A stretch of DNA of 64,000 nucleotides from Fluviirhizobium alvei (GCF_030551875.1 NZ_JAUOZU010000001.1:496001-560000); one strand, 5' to 3'. Counted from the first letter of the stretch, positions 45,401-56,411 are shown. Notes: generated by a model from the letters alone, not told the origin. Made by a program: numbers and translations.

Positions 45401-45955
45401 GTGCCGCCGCGCATCCTCATCGATGCCAATGTGCTTTACCGCACCCGCCTGCGCGAACTGCTGCTGGCGCAAGCCTCAACCGGGCTTGTCCGTCCGCTCT
45501 GGAGTGTGCGGATCATCGAGGAATGCGCGTCCGGTCTCGTGCGCAACGGTGCGCTCGATGGCGCGGCGCGGGAGGGGTTTATCACAAGCCTGTCTGCTCC
45601 GGCCTATATCGCCTCGGGCCACGAGGCGCTTGAGGGAACGTTCGGGCTTCCGGATCCCGATGACGAGCATGTGCTGGCCGCAGCCGTTCATGCGGGTGCG
45701 GGCCTTATCCTCAGTTTCAATCTGAAGGATTTCCCCGTCCGTCGCCTCAAACCGCTTGGGGTGAGGGCGGAAATGCCGGATAGCTTCTTCCTCGGGCTCC
45801 TCGGTGATCGGTCGGATAGTTTCCTTGATGCCGTGGAGAAGGCAAGGGCGACGATTGCGCCGGACCTGCCGCAGGAGGAACATTTCGCCATGCTGCGCCG
45901 CGCCGGCATTCCCCGGACCGTGAAACGCTGTCTGCAGATCATCAACGACCCGTAG
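45401..45955 (+). CDS. Orphan PIN-domain protein
   Basis: 184 residues from a GTG at 45401 with GAGGT upstream, 7 bp after the betA stop. The PIN ribonuclease fold is suggested by ILIDANVLYRTRLRELLL (first Asp), IIEECASGLV (Glu) and DPDDEHVLAAAVHAGAGLILSFNLKDFP (later acids). VapC-like toxins of this kind usually have an antitoxin gene just before them, but here the preceding gene is betA. It may be a solitary toxin, an RNA-processing enzyme or the remnant of a lost pair. Confidence 0.78.
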   Translation: MPPRILIDANVLYRTRLRELLLAQASTGLVRPLWSVRIIEECASGLVRNGALDGAAREGFITSLSAPAYIASGHEALEGTFGLPDPDDEHVLAAAVHAGAGLILSFNLKDFPVRRLKPLGVRAEMPDSFFLGLLGDRSDSFLDAVEKARATIAPDLPQEEHFAMLRRAGIPRTVKRCLQIINDP

Positions 45956-45976
45956 GTACTTTCACACCAGCCTAAC

Positions 45977-47065
45977 TCAACTCGTCCGCGCGCGCTCGGG
46001 CCGTGCCCAGCGCAGGGCTTCGGGCACCAGCCCGTCCATGGTCCGTGCAATGGAGGCGCTATGGCGGTGAACCAACAGGCCGATGCCGATGATGCCGAGC
46101 CCGATCGCCGAAAGCGCGAAAGAGAAAAGAATCACATCGTTGAAGACATTGTAGGCGAGGTCGCCGAGATAGAAGGAAATGCCGAGCGCACCGAACACGG
46201 CATAGACACGGCGACCGAGGAAGACCGACAGGCCGACGAGCCCGACATTGATGAGCAGATAGAGGAACTTGGTGAAGGCGGTGCCGCCCGATGTCATCGA
46301 CAGGCCACCCCAGAAGGCCATGGCGCCGAAAATATGGATCCAGAAGGCGAGATCCGGCCCGTCGCGGCGTGACATGATGTCGATTGCCCAGGCAGCGAAG
46401 ATCATCGCAATGCCGAAGAACAGCGAAATCTGCCGGCGCATCTCGAATTCATCGAAACCGTCCGGCTTGGCTGTGAACCACATGGCGAGGTCCATCGACA
46501 TGAACCAGAGCGCAATGCCCGCGACCAGCAAAATGAAGGAGAACGGATAGCGCCACACGGCCAGCGCCGCCACGATGATCGTGGCGATCTCCATATAAAG
46601 CCAGCTGCCATTCACCCAATTGAAGAAATCGCGATATTGGCCGGGATCGCCGAATTCCGTCGCCCAGAGCCCCAACGCATCCTGCAATCCATAGATCGCA
46701 AGCGGCACCATCGACACAGCAATCGCGATCATCAGGCCGGCGGGCGTCCGCATGCCCGGCTTCTTCCACATGCGGTCGCCGGCGAAGCCGAACACGATGC
46801 CGTAGGCGAGCCCGCAGGCAAAGAGCGCCCAGCCGCCCATGGCACCGAAGGCGGCGGTGGTGAAGAGCCCCATCGCCCCCATGATGATGAGCGCACCGGC
46901 ATACCAGAGGACATGGGTGAGATCGAACCGCACCGGCGGCGAAGCCTGAGCCTTGGCAGGAGTAGAGGCCCCGGCTGCGCCTGAAAGAAAGGCGCGGATT
47001 TCGGCGAGCTTGGCGTCATCGATGATCCCGGCATCACGCAGGCGGCTCAGATCGGTCTCGTTCAC
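45977..47065 (-). CDS. Multi-pass membrane protein of unknown function
   Basis: 362 residues. A soluble N-terminal segment of ~45 residues (MNETDLSRLRDAGIIDDAKLAEIRAFLSG) is followed by about ten hydrophobic helices, for example VLWYAGALIIMGAMGLF, WALFACGLAYGIVFGFA and LGISFYLGDLAYNVFND. The helix-loop pattern recalls DUF2157-type proteins but no firm family was recognised. The promoter would lie in the AT-rich stretch to the right. It converges on the PIN gene with a 21-bp gap. Confidence 0.7.
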   Translation of the reverse strand: MNETDLSRLRDAGIIDDAKLAEIRAFLSGAAGASTPAKAQASPPVRFDLTHVLWYAGALIIMGAMGLFTTAAFGAMGGWALFACGLAYGIVFGFAGDRMWKKPGMRTPAGLMIAIAVSMVPLAIYGLQDALGLWATEFGDPGQYRDFFNWVNGSWLYMEIATIIVAALAVWRYPFSFILLVAGIALWFMSMDLAMWFTAKPDGFDEFEMRRQISLFFGIAMIFAAWAIDIMSRRDGPDLAFWIHIFGAMAFWGGLSMTSGGTAFTKFLYLLINVGLVGLSVFLGRRVYAVFGALGISFYLGDLAYNVFNDVILFSFALSAIGLGIIGIGLLVHRHSASIARTMDGLVPEALRWARPERARTS

Positions 47066-47177
47066 GTGTCTTTCCTCAAAAAATCTGTCGACAGCATCAC
47101 GGTCGTAAGCACCGGTTTATTCGCGTCCGCTGCATTAGGCGGCGATCCCGATCTGAAATCAAGTCATCCGTTTCTGC

Positions 47178-47252
47178 ACGAAAATACACGAAAATTTAAA
47201 TCAGTATTGCAATACGTGAATTAACGTGCAATTCATGCAGTATCGTGCAACA
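47178..47252. promoter_or_regulatory. Repeated motifs in an AT-rich divergent region
   Basis: The 200 bp between the membrane protein and the DUF4406 gene hold ACGAAAAT twice (about 47178 and 47188) and repeats of CGTGCAA (about 47225 and 47246) with CGTGAATTAACGTG between. CGTGCAG also occurs twice just after the DUF4406 stop (about 47632 and 47641). They may be operator repeats. Confidence 0.35.
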
Positions 47253-47268
47253 CTGACAGGAGAAAAGC

Positions 47269-47628
47269 ATGCTGATTTTGATTGCAGGACCCTACCGTTC
47301 CGGCACCGGGGATGATCCGGAGAAAATGGCGGACAATCTCAGACGGCTCGAAGCGCCTTCGCACGCGCTCTTCAAGGCCGGTCATGTGCCGATGATCGGG
47401 GAATGGGTGGCGCTGCCGGTCTGGCATGCAGCGGGCGGCAAGACCATTGGCGATGCGCTTTATGAGGAAATCTTCCACCCGACGGCGCATCGCCTGCTGC
47501 AGCTCTGCGAGGGCGTGCTGCGCCTGCCAGGTGCCTCGAAAGGCGCCGACAATGACGTGAAGATCGCCAACGAACGTGGCATCCCGGTCTGGTATGATCT
47601 CAAGGATGTTCCGGGCGTCGCCGCCTGA
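47269..47628 (+). CDS. DUF4406/nucleoside-deoxyribosyltransferase-like protein
   Basis: 119 residues. MLILIAGPYRSGTGDDPEKMADNLRRLEAPSHALFKAGHVPMIGEWVALP matches the small Rossmann-like DUF4406 family related to nucleoside 2-deoxyribosyltransferases; the later PGASKGADNDVKIANERGIPVWYDL is the conserved active-site-like C terminus. Such proteins are often found in phages and accessory regions. GACAGGAG lies upstream of the ATG. No obvious operon partner is present; a stem-loop follows. Confidence 0.8.
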   Translation: MLILIAGPYRSGTGDDPEKMADNLRRLEAPSHALFKAGHVPMIGEWVALPVWHAAGGKTIGDALYEEIFHPTAHRLLQLCEGVLRLPGASKGADNDVKIANERGIPVWYDLKDVPGVAA

Positions 47629-47706
47629 ACGTGCAGGTTCGTGCAGCGATCGTCAACCGTCGCTGTCTTGACCCTGGCATGGATGGAGCGGGCAGGGACC
47701 CGTTTG

Positions 47707-47731
47707 CGCGGCCCGGAATTTTCGGGCCGCG
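47707..47731. terminator. Bidirectional stem-loop between convergent genes
   Basis: CGCGGCCCG and CGGGCCGCG form a 9-bp stem around GAATTTT. It lies in the 132 bp between the DUF4406 gene and RTX protein 2 and may end both transcripts. Confidence 0.5.
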
Positions 47732-47760
47732 TGCAGGCAGTGGCAGGATGGAGATGCCCG

Positions 47761-49803
47761 TCAGAGCAGGAAGTTGGCGGCGAAAAGCTCGCCCTTCTGC
47801 ACATCATCGAGCGTGATCACATCGGTCTTGCTGATCGTGATGATCGCATCGCCATCCTTGTAGGTGAGATGGTTGCGGATCAGGTCCCGGTAGTTGGCGA
47901 TTTCGTCGATGGCGCTCAGGTCGATGACGTCGGCCTCGCCTGTAGAGCCGAAATCCGTGATGAGGTCCTTGCTGCACTTCGCCTCGAACACGAAGGTATC
48001 GATGCCAGTGCCGCCCGTCAGCCGGTCTCCGCCGGTGCCGCCGAACAGAAAATCATCGCCGCCGCCGGCCGATAGCTTGTCGGCGCCGCCAAGCCCCAGG
48101 ATCTGTTCACCGAGCGCAGTGCCATTGAGCGTATTGCCCTTGGCATTGCCCTTGATCTCCGCGCCCATGGTGGTCACGCCCTGGACGGTGATCACAGCCA
48201 GCGCCTCGTCGAGGTTGCTGCCGTCCGAAGCGCTGTAATTGACGATCACCGTTTCCTTTTCGCCAGCCTTGAGGTCGCGGCCGGTCCAATTCACCTGCAG
48301 TTTTCCATCGACGATGGATACCGCTGCATCGCCCGCAAAGACCTCGGCACTGTCGATCGACAGCGTGTCGCCGTCAGGGTCGCCGTCATTGGCGAGCACG
48401 TCGAGCAGTGCTGCGGCGCCCTCGTTGATCGCGAACTTGTCACTGGCGGCGATGGGCCGGTCTTCCATCGGGGCATAGGTGATGGAGATCGATGCTTCGT
48501 CGGACTGAAGCTCGGAAGCAGAATTATCGACCACCCGGAACTTCAGAACAGCCGGATCCGAGCCGCTGAAATTGGCCGGACCGACGAAGGTCACCTTGCC
48601 GGCGCGTATGTCATCGATGTCGACAGTTTCGCCTTCCTCAACGCGAACCCCATCAAGGAACATACGCGCGCCGGTCGGAATGTCGGTGAAGATGACGGCT
48701 GAGAGACTGTCTCCATCTCGATCGCCAAAAGGAAAGAGACCTTGATAAAGACGAAAGGTCTGGTCTTCGACGAGGTCAATGCTCCTGTCAGAAGTCAACG
48801 GCTTGTCGGGAGTGCCCGCGACATCGAAGTTGACAGAATATAGGTTGGCAGATGTGTTGGAGCCATTGTTGTCGGTGCTGCCGTCATCGATGACCTTGAA
48901 ATCGAAAGCCGCGATATTGTCGCCGAAAGTATTTGCGTCGCCATGCCAGACAAGCAGATCAAGCTGGTCGACATCGACAAACTGACCGGCCGAAACCGCA
49001 TTCCCGTCGAGTGTCAGATAGCCCTTGTCGCTGATGCCGGTGATGCTGATGCCGAGGAGCGCATTACCTTCCAGATCGTCGATCGGAAAATCGGCCACAC
49101 TGAACGTATAAGTGCCGGATTCCGCAATCGAAAAAGTCTGATCATAGCCGGTCGGCGCATCGTTGACGGCCGTAACATTCAGCACCAACCTGTTGGCGGT
49201 CTGATCGGTATCGACGCCGCCATTCCAGGTGCCGCCGTCATCGACAACCTGGAAAGTGAAGGAGGCAAGTTCATCGCCGTTTTCGTTGGTGTTGGGAGTC
49301 CAGACCAGCTTGGAGATATTATCGGCGGCGATATGTTGTCCGGCAGATACCGCACCTCCGTCGAGCGTCAGGCCGCCAGTTGGCAGCGACGTGATGATGA
49401 TTTCCTTCAGATCCTCACCGTTGGCGTCGGAAAAGCCGAAATCGGAGACGCTGAACGTGTAGCCTTGATCTTCAAACAGGCTAACGTTGCCGTCGATACC
49501 TTCTGGAGCGATGTTCAGATAGTCCGTAATGATGTCAAAGAAACCGGCCTCGTTAGAAGAGTCGTAGAAAACCACCCGGATGTAGCCGGCGCTCTTCAAC
49601 TGGTCCCCGGAGACGAGCAGCCTTTCGAAGGGGGTGAGGATGTTGTCGCCAAAGAAAACCCATTTGAGATAATCGCCATCCGCGTCGGCAAAGCCAATCA
49701 ACTCCTCCGACAAGGTAAAGCTTGCATATTCCGGAAGGTTATTGGGATCTCCGTCGTCGGGATTGAGTGTCACAATAATGTTGTTTGCAGTTGGTGCCGT
49801 CAT
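47761..49803 (-). CDS. RTX-type secreted protein 2 with cadherin-like repeats
   Basis: 680 residues from the ATG at 49803 (MTAPTANNIIVTLNP). No Sec signal peptide. Three or four cadherin/Ig-like repeats of ~105 residues are visible: GNVSLFEDQGYTFSVSDFGFSDANGEDL, YDQTFSIAESGTYTFSVADFPIDDLEGNAL, SDRSIDLVEDQTFRLYQGLFPFGDRDGDSL, ASDKFAINEGAAALLDVLANDGDPDGDTL. A short RTX block (LGLGGADKLSAGGGDDFLFGGTGGDRLTGGTGIDTFVFE) and a C-terminal secretion-like tail ending FAANFLL follow. It resembles a large adhesin of the biofilm type exported by type I secretion. The tail resembles that of the other two RTX proteins. Confidence 0.82.
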   Translation of the reverse strand: MTAPTANNIIVTLNPDDGDPNNLPEYASFTLSEELIGFADADGDYLKWVFFGDNILTPFERLLVSGDQLKSAGYIRVVFYDSSNEAGFFDIITDYLNIAPEGIDGNVSLFEDQGYTFSVSDFGFSDANGEDLKEIIITSLPTGGLTLDGGAVSAGQHIAADNISKLVWTPNTNENGDELASFTFQVVDDGGTWNGGVDTDQTANRLVLNVTAVNDAPTGYDQTFSIAESGTYTFSVADFPIDDLEGNALLGISITGISDKGYLTLDGNAVSAGQFVDVDQLDLLVWHGDANTFGDNIAAFDFKVIDDGSTDNNGSNTSANLYSVNFDVAGTPDKPLTSDRSIDLVEDQTFRLYQGLFPFGDRDGDSLSAVIFTDIPTGARMFLDGVRVEEGETVDIDDIRAGKVTFVGPANFSGSDPAVLKFRVVDNSASELQSDEASISITYAPMEDRPIAASDKFAINEGAAALLDVLANDGDPDGDTLSIDSAEVFAGDAAVSIVDGKLQVNWTGRDLKAGEKETVIVNYSASDGSNLDEALAVITVQGVTTMGAEIKGNAKGNTLNGTALGEQILGLGGADKLSAGGGDDFLFGGTGGDRLTGGTGIDTFVFEAKCSKDLITDFGSTGEADVIDLSAIDEIANYRDLIRNHLTYKDGDAIITISKTDVITLDDVQKGELFAANFLL

Positions 49804-50081
49804 GAAGATCGCTCTTAAGGCAATTGAGATATACTGAAATGAGACCAGATTCAAAAGACTACAGCCAACTGGCATTGCTTGCCGGTCGATCAGCTGATCG
49901 CATCAGAATCCCTATCTAATGCGGAGTCATATTGCAGAGAAAAGCAATCTTCAATCCCTGATGGTAGGGAAAATCGTTTTAGTCTTGCTTTTGACTTATG
50001 TTCATTTGCTAGGTAGCTATGATCGATGTCTTGTGTCTCGTAGAGAGGGTCCACAGACTTCAGTGAAGCTTGACCTGCACC

Positions 50082-50738
50082 TCACCCCTCGCGGCTGCGC
50101 GTCTCCCACATGGCCTTGAAGGCCGGACGTTCATGGCAGCGCAGGTACCAGTCGCGAACACGCGGGCAGGGCTCGAACAACGTTGGTACTTCCCAGGCAT
50201 AGCGGATGATTTCCGCGACGTTGAGATCGGCAACGGTGAAGCGGTCGCCGACCAGCCAGTCCCGGTTTCCGAGATGCTGTTCGAGAATGGCGAGCGGTTT
50301 TCTGAGCAGGCGGCTGGCGACTGCAATCTTTTCGCGGCCGCCCGGCGTCTCTTGGAGGCCGTTGTCGAATGTGAGCACGATCTCGACCGAATGCGGCTCG
50401 ATTTCGTTGACAGCCCAGAAGGACCAATTGAGCATCTGCCCCTCTTCGGCGATCGATTGCGCGCCGACCGGCCCACCATGTTTGCGGGCGAGATAGAGGT
50501 TGATGGCAATCGATTCCCACAGAACCAGCCCGTCATCGTCGATGGTCGGGATATGGCCGTTGGGATTGATGGCGAGGAAATCCGGTGAGCGCGTATTGAT
50601 CGGCGCATCTTCGGCCAAAGGCTCATCCAGCCGACGCGCCTGGATGACCGGGATGCTCTCGAATGCGAGCCCGAGCTCAAGTGCCATCCAGTAGTTCCGC
50701 GATGCACGCGATTGATAGACGCCATAGATTTTCAGCAT
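50082..50738 (-). CDS. Glutathione S-transferase
   Basis: 218 residues. The N-terminal thioredoxin-like domain is seen in [31 protein letters not shown] and [27 protein letters not shown] (cis-Pro and Glu-Ser glutathione-binding residues); the C-terminal helical domain contains [22 protein letters not shown]. The substrate is unknown. It is separated from the RTX gene to its left by about 280 bp without a gene, and from RTX protein 3 by 225 bp. Confidence 0.93.
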   Translation of the reverse strand: MLKIYGVYQSRASRNYWMALELGLAFESIPVIQARRLDEPLAEDAPINTRSPDFLAINPNGHIPTIDDDGLVLWESIAINLYLARKHGGPVGAQSIAEEGQMLNWSFWAVNEIEPHSVEIVLTFDNGLQETPGGREKIAVASRLLRKPLAILEQHLGNRDWLVGDRFTVADLNVAEIIRYAWEVPTLFEPCPRVRDWYLRCHERPAFKAMWETRSREG

Positions 50739-50963
50739 ATTCCGTCTCCTGTTCGGTTGCAGGATGCCGCGCTCATTTTCGATCGTCCAATCAATAAACG
50801 CCTGATCTGAAATCAGCCGAATTGATCGAATTCGCGCGGACGTATGAGCCGGCCAATTTATTCGATCGCCCTGTTTCCCGCGGAACAGGCGTGCCGGCAG
50901 ACCGAAGCTATGGTCACTTCATCGGACACGCATATGTGTCGCACCAATCGGATGGAGATCGAA

Positions 50964-52931
50964 ATGGCCAATCTTTTCATAGACAAGCGCAATGCAAGCG
51001 GTCCCGTCGACGAATGGGGCCATGAGGGCAACGACAGGATTTTGGGTTCGCGGTTTGGTGATGAGCTCAAGGGCGCGCAGGGCAACGACACGATCGAGGG
51101 CAATGCTGGCGATGACGTCATCATGGATGTGACCTGGGTCGGCTTCAAACCGAATTTCGGCGCGATCTTCACGGCGTCGCGCTTCACGGACAGTGGTCGC
51201 CTGTTGATCAGCAATTCCGTTCCCGACAATCTCGAAGTCAGCTTCCCGTCCTTCGGAACCCAGCTTTTTCACGGTGGCAACGATCGCTTCTTCGGCGGCG
51301 ATGGCGATGATTACCTGCTTGGCTTCGGCGGTGACGACCGGCTCGATGGCGGCGACGATCTCGATGTGCTGCTCGGCGGAACCGGTCAGGATTTTCTCGC
51401 CGGCGGCGAAGGCGATGACATTCTTGCCGGCAACATCGGCAACGATACGCTACAGGGCGGCGACGGCAACGATTTGCTGAATGGCGGTTTCGGAAATGAC
51501 CGGCTGGAAGGTGGCAAGGGTGGCGACCGGCTGATCGGCGGCGATGGCATCGATACGGCCGCCTATGACAATTCGCTCGCCGGCGTCCATGTCAATCTGC
51601 AGTACGGCACTTACGCCCTCGATACGCCGCGGTTTTCCGATGTGATCGGCGACAGTCTCGAAAGCATCGAAAATGTCGACGGATCGCGCTTTGATGATGT
51701 GATCAGCGGAACGAGCGGCGTCAACGATCTCTGGGGCGGCCTTGGCAACGATGTTTTGCTTGGCGCGGCCGGCGCCGATATCCTCGATGGCAGTGCAGGA
51801 ACCGATACCGTTGCCTATTTCGGTTCGCGTGCCGGTGTCGATGTCGCTCTCGCATCCTCGACATCGTCAACCGGCGCGATCGGTCGCGGCGGTGATGCGC
51901 AGGGCGATGTGCTGATTTCGATCGAGAACCTCTCCGGCACCAGCTTTGGCGATCGCCTGGTCGGCAACAGCAGCGACAATCGCTTTTTGGGATTTTCCGG
52001 CAATGACGAATTGCGCGGCGAAGCGGGGCGCGATCATCTGGAAGGCTGGGAAGGCAACGATACGCTCTCGGGCGGCGATAATGACGACTTTCTGATTGGC
52101 GGCACCGGCTCCGATCTCTTGGATGGCGGCGAAGGGATCGACACCGCGAGCTTTGCTGATCTCAGCGCCCGGCTTTTCGTCGAACTCAAGGAGCGTGGCA
52201 GCGATGGCCGGGCGATCTCCACCGAACCTGGGACGCCGTTTCGGGTTGCGGTCACTGATACGCTCCGCTCGATCGAAAAAGTCATCGGCACCGCTTTTGA
52301 CGACGAATTCTTTGGCAACAGCGAACGCAACACATTCAATGGCGGCGAAGGTGCCGATACGTTCCATTACAGCATCGGCGGTGATACGATCGATGGGGAC
52401 GGCGGTATCGATACGCTCGATATGTCAGGCCTGAAAGTCGGCGTCACGGCAACACTCGGCGGCTCCTTCACCACCGCCATCACGCTTGACCAGGGCTTTG
52501 TGCGCGACATCGAGAACATCTTGACCGGCAGCTTCAACGACACGATTACGGGCTCCTTCACCGACAACCGGATCGAGGCGGGCGGTGGCGTCGATATCAT
52601 GTCCGGTCTGGCCGGCAATGATACGTTCGTTTTCACGTCCATCACCGACAGCGGCCTGGAACGCGGCGAACGTGATGTCATCACCGATTTTACCGCAGGC
52701 GACCGGCTCGACCTGACTGCGATCGATACGGTTCCGGAAATCGATGGCGATCAGATCTTCGTCTTCCTCGGCGAGGGCCGCTTCACCGGTTCGGGCGGCG
52801 AGATCCGGGCAACCGCCAACAATGGCGGCAATATGCTGGTGGCGATCGATCTCGATGGAGATCGCCAGGCGGATTCACGCATCCAGCTTGATGGTGTCTC
52901 CGAGCTTCTGGGATCGGATTTCCTGCTCTGA
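50964..52931 (+). CDS. RTX-type secreted protein 3 (calcium-binding)
   Basis: 655 residues from ATG 50964 (MANLFIDKRN), with GGAG 5 nt upstream. It is mostly composed of GGxGxDxLx nonapeptide repeats that bind Ca2+ (GGDGDDYLLGFGGDDRLDGGDD, GGEGDDILAGNIGNDTLQGGDGNDLLNGG, and more to residue ~480), broken by spacers such as AAYDNSLAGVHVNLQYGTYALDTPR. The final 130 residues include ITDFTAGDRLDLTAI and end SELLGSDFLL, a type I secretion-like C terminus. Serralysin-like or other catalytic domain is absent, so it may be a structural or adhesion protein. Confidence 0.88.
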   Translation: MANLFIDKRNASGPVDEWGHEGNDRILGSRFGDELKGAQGNDTIEGNAGDDVIMDVTWVGFKPNFGAIFTASRFTDSGRLLISNSVPDNLEVSFPSFGTQLFHGGNDRFFGGDGDDYLLGFGGDDRLDGGDDLDVLLGGTGQDFLAGGEGDDILAGNIGNDTLQGGDGNDLLNGGFGNDRLEGGKGGDRLIGGDGIDTAAYDNSLAGVHVNLQYGTYALDTPRFSDVIGDSLESIENVDGSRFDDVISGTSGVNDLWGGLGNDVLLGAAGADILDGSAGTDTVAYFGSRAGVDVALASSTSSTGAIGRGGDAQGDVLISIENLSGTSFGDRLVGNSSDNRFLGFSGNDELRGEAGRDHLEGWEGNDTLSGGDNDDFLIGGTGSDLLDGGEGIDTASFADLSARLFVELKERGSDGRAISTEPGTPFRVAVTDTLRSIEKVIGTAFDDEFFGNSERNTFNGGEGADTFHYSIGGDTIDGDGGIDTLDMSGLKVGVTATLGGSFTTAITLDQGFVRDIENILTGSFNDTITGSFTDNRIEAGGGVDIMSGLAGNDTFVFTSITDSGLERGERDVITDFTAGDRLDLTAIDTVPEIDGDQIFVFLGEGRFTGSGGEIRATANNGGNMLVAIDLDGDRQADSRIQLDGVSELLGSDFLL

Positions 52932-52942
52932 ACGGGGTCTAC

Positions 52943-54898
52943 TCAACCGGCAAAGGCAAGGAGGGGCGCATCATGCGCCCTTTCGGCGTTCCTGAGGATG
53001 AAGGCAGCGACGTCGGTGGCTGGCAGCGGCCGGCTGATCAGGTAGCCCTGCAGCGCATTGCAGCCATTCTGGCAGAAGAATTCGGCGGCCTCTTCCGTCT
53101 CCACGCCTTCTGCCACGACATCGAGCTGCAGCGATTGCGCGAGCGTCGTGATCGAGCGAACGATCTCGCCCAGATTGCAGGAATGCGAGCTGAACGCCTT
53201 GGCAAAGGACTGGTCGATCTTGAGACTGTCGAACTTGAATTTCCAGAGATAGGAAAGGCTGGAATAGCCGGAGCCGAAATCATCGAGCGCGGTGCGAAAG
53301 CCGAGTGCGCGGATCGCCTCGAGCTGGCTCATGATGTCGGGACTTTCCGATAGAAGCACATTTTCGGTCACCTCAAGCACAACCCGCCGCGGGGAGATGC
53401 CGGTTTCCCTCAAAGCCTGTTCGAGGATCGCCAAAAGCGGGCTGCCATTGTTTTCCTGAGGCGCAAATTGGCGCGGCGACAGGTTGATGTTGACGGAAAC
53501 ATGTTCCGGCCAGGTTGCGGCAAAGCGCATCGCCTCATGGAGCACCTGTTCGCCGATCGCGCAGATCAGCTTCTGGTCTTCGGCCATCGGGATGAAGAGA
53601 GACGGCGAAATCAGGTTGCCTTCACCATCCTTCAGCCGCAGAAGTGCCTCGAACGAACGGATTTCTCCCGATACTCCATCGACAACCGGTTGATAATGCA
53701 GTTCGAAACTGCGGTTCGCCAGCGCCTGCCGCAGCACCTTCTCGATGCGGCGCCGTTCGAGCCGGCATTGCTGCAACTCGGCGCTGAACAGTTCGCAGCG
53801 GTTCCGGCCCTGCTGTTTGGCGTGATAGAGCGCCTCATCCGCCTTCAGGATGACGGAATCGAGATCTTCGCCTGTTTCGGATATGGCGCAGCCGACGCTG
53901 GCGCTGAAAGAGAGGTTATGGTTGCCATAGGGCAGTGGTTGCGCGAGTGTTTCGACAACGGAACGTCCCAGTGCGACCGGGTTGCTATTTGGCATGTGCA
54001 AACGGCCGGCCATGATGAACTCGTCGCCGCCGAGACGTGCGACAAGATGGGCGCCATCGACGAGGCCGGAGAGACGTCGACCGACTTCGAAAATGACGGC
54101 GTCGCCGGCGCCATGGCCGAACTCGTCATTGATTTCCTTGAAATGGTCGACATCGATCACGAGAACGAAGTAGCGACCGTTTCCCGCCGCCAGCCGGTGG
54201 CCCAGTTCCATGAAGCGACCACGGTTGAGAAGCCCGGTCATGCTGTCCGTATAGGCCATGGTGGTCACATGGTCGAACAGTCGCCTCTGGTCTTTCTGGC
54301 GCTTTCGGGTCTGAAAACTCAACCAGGCCAGCGCGGCCACGATCACCAGCGAAAAGAGGTTGCGGAACCACATCAGGCGCGACAGCATCTTGTCGACAGC
54401 CGCGAGGTCACGATCGACATCACGGCGTATTTCGAGCATGGCGCGCGAATGGCCAGTTGCGGATGGAACGGAGATGATCAGGCGCAGGAGACGCCCGTTT
54501 TCACCATTCAGGACCCGGTGGATGACCCTGGTCGGATCCTGCCGCAATTGTTCGGCAGCCGATCGCGCGAAGGCATCGCGGGCGGTCGACATGTCATAGA
54601 GCTCGATATCGAACTGAGACCGTGAACGGCGGTGATTGGGCTGATGCGGTTTTGTAAGATCCGAGTTGAGATGCAGGCCGATATTGCGCGCGATGATGGT
54701 GGTGCTGGAGATCAATGTCTCCATTGTCGTGCGTTGAACTGCGCGGGAAACAAAGTAATTGGCGATCGTTGACGAGATCAAAAGGATCAGGGCCACGCCG
54801 ACGACAACATGCATGGATAGCCAGCTGTCGATAGGCGCACGCTTGACCGGAATTCCTCCGGTCTGCGGGTTCAGGAGCGGGGGTGCCAACTTGCTCAT
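52943..54898 (-). CDS. Membrane GGDEF-EAL protein
   Basis: 651 residues. Two transmembrane helices (residues about 29-50 and 180-197) enclose a periplasmic sensor domain of ~130 residues. The GGDEF domain has an intact signature (ARLGGDEFIMAG) and the EAL domain has SFEALLRL and DDFGSGYSSLSYLW, so both activities look possible. It converges on RTX protein 3 with an 11-bp gap. This is the fourth c-di-GMP turnover protein of the window and the only one close to adhesin-like genes. Confidence 0.92.
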   Translation of the reverse strand: MSKLAPPLLNPQTGGIPVKRAPIDSWLSMHVVVGVALILLISSTIANYFVSRAVQRTTMETLISSTTIIARNIGLHLNSDLTKPHQPNHRRSRSQFDIELYDMSTARDAFARSAAEQLRQDPTRVIHRVLNGENGRLLRLIISVPSATGHSRAMLEIRRDVDRDLAAVDKMLSRLMWFRNLFSLVIVAALAWLSFQTRKRQKDQRRLFDHVTTMAYTDSMTGLLNRGRFMELGHRLAAGNGRYFVLVIDVDHFKEINDEFGHGAGDAVIFEVGRRLSGLVDGAHLVARLGGDEFIMAGRLHMPNSNPVALGRSVVETLAQPLPYGNHNLSFSASVGCAISETGEDLDSVILKADEALYHAKQQGRNRCELFSAELQQCRLERRRIEKVLRQALANRSFELHYQPVVDGVSGEIRSFEALLRLKDGEGNLISPSLFIPMAEDQKLICAIGEQVLHEAMRFAATWPEHVSVNINLSPRQFAPQENNGSPLLAILEQALRETGISPRRVVLEVTENVLLSESPDIMSQLEAIRALGFRTALDDFGSGYSSLSYLWKFKFDSLKIDQSFAKAFSSHSCNLGEIVRSITTLAQSLQLDVVAEGVETEEAAEFFCQNGCNALQGYLISRPLPATDVAAFILRNAERAHDAPLLAFAG

Positions 54899-55145
54899 CG
54901 ATCTGCCGTTGATTGCCAGTCTCTTGCCGAAAAATGTCGGTCGTTATTTCAATCCACCTAACAAAGTCGTTGTTAAATAACGATGAAATCGATGAATTTG
55001 CATCGTTCTGAAACGCAACACCTGTCATCAGGGTTAAGGAAACATTTCTAGCGCCAACGTGAACGTCACCCAGGCAAGGATCGAAGACCGCTTACGCTTG
55101 CATATTTTGATTTTTTTCCCGAACCGGGAAAATCCTTCAGCCTTT

Positions 55146-55166
55146 GGTAACCAACATCGGTAACCA
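55146..55166. promoter_or_regulatory. Tandem GGTAACCA sites upstream of ccrM
   Basis: GGTAACCA occurs twice, 13 bp apart (55146-55153 and 55159-55166), about 40 bp before the ccrM start, in a ~300-bp gap between divergent genes. Each contains the palindrome GGTAACC. No GANTC site was found in this gap. Confidence 0.35.
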
Positions 55167-55169
55167 TAA

Positions 55170-56342
<1,173 letters not shown>

Positions 56343-56411
56343 CCTCCAGGCCGTCTCCCCATCCTCAATTCTGCCGTATCCGGTTTCGTACTCCAGTCCC
56401 GGAAAGGCACT

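Noticed and set aside
43771-45429. A 552-codon minus-strand open frame
   Set aside because: Exact antisense of betA.
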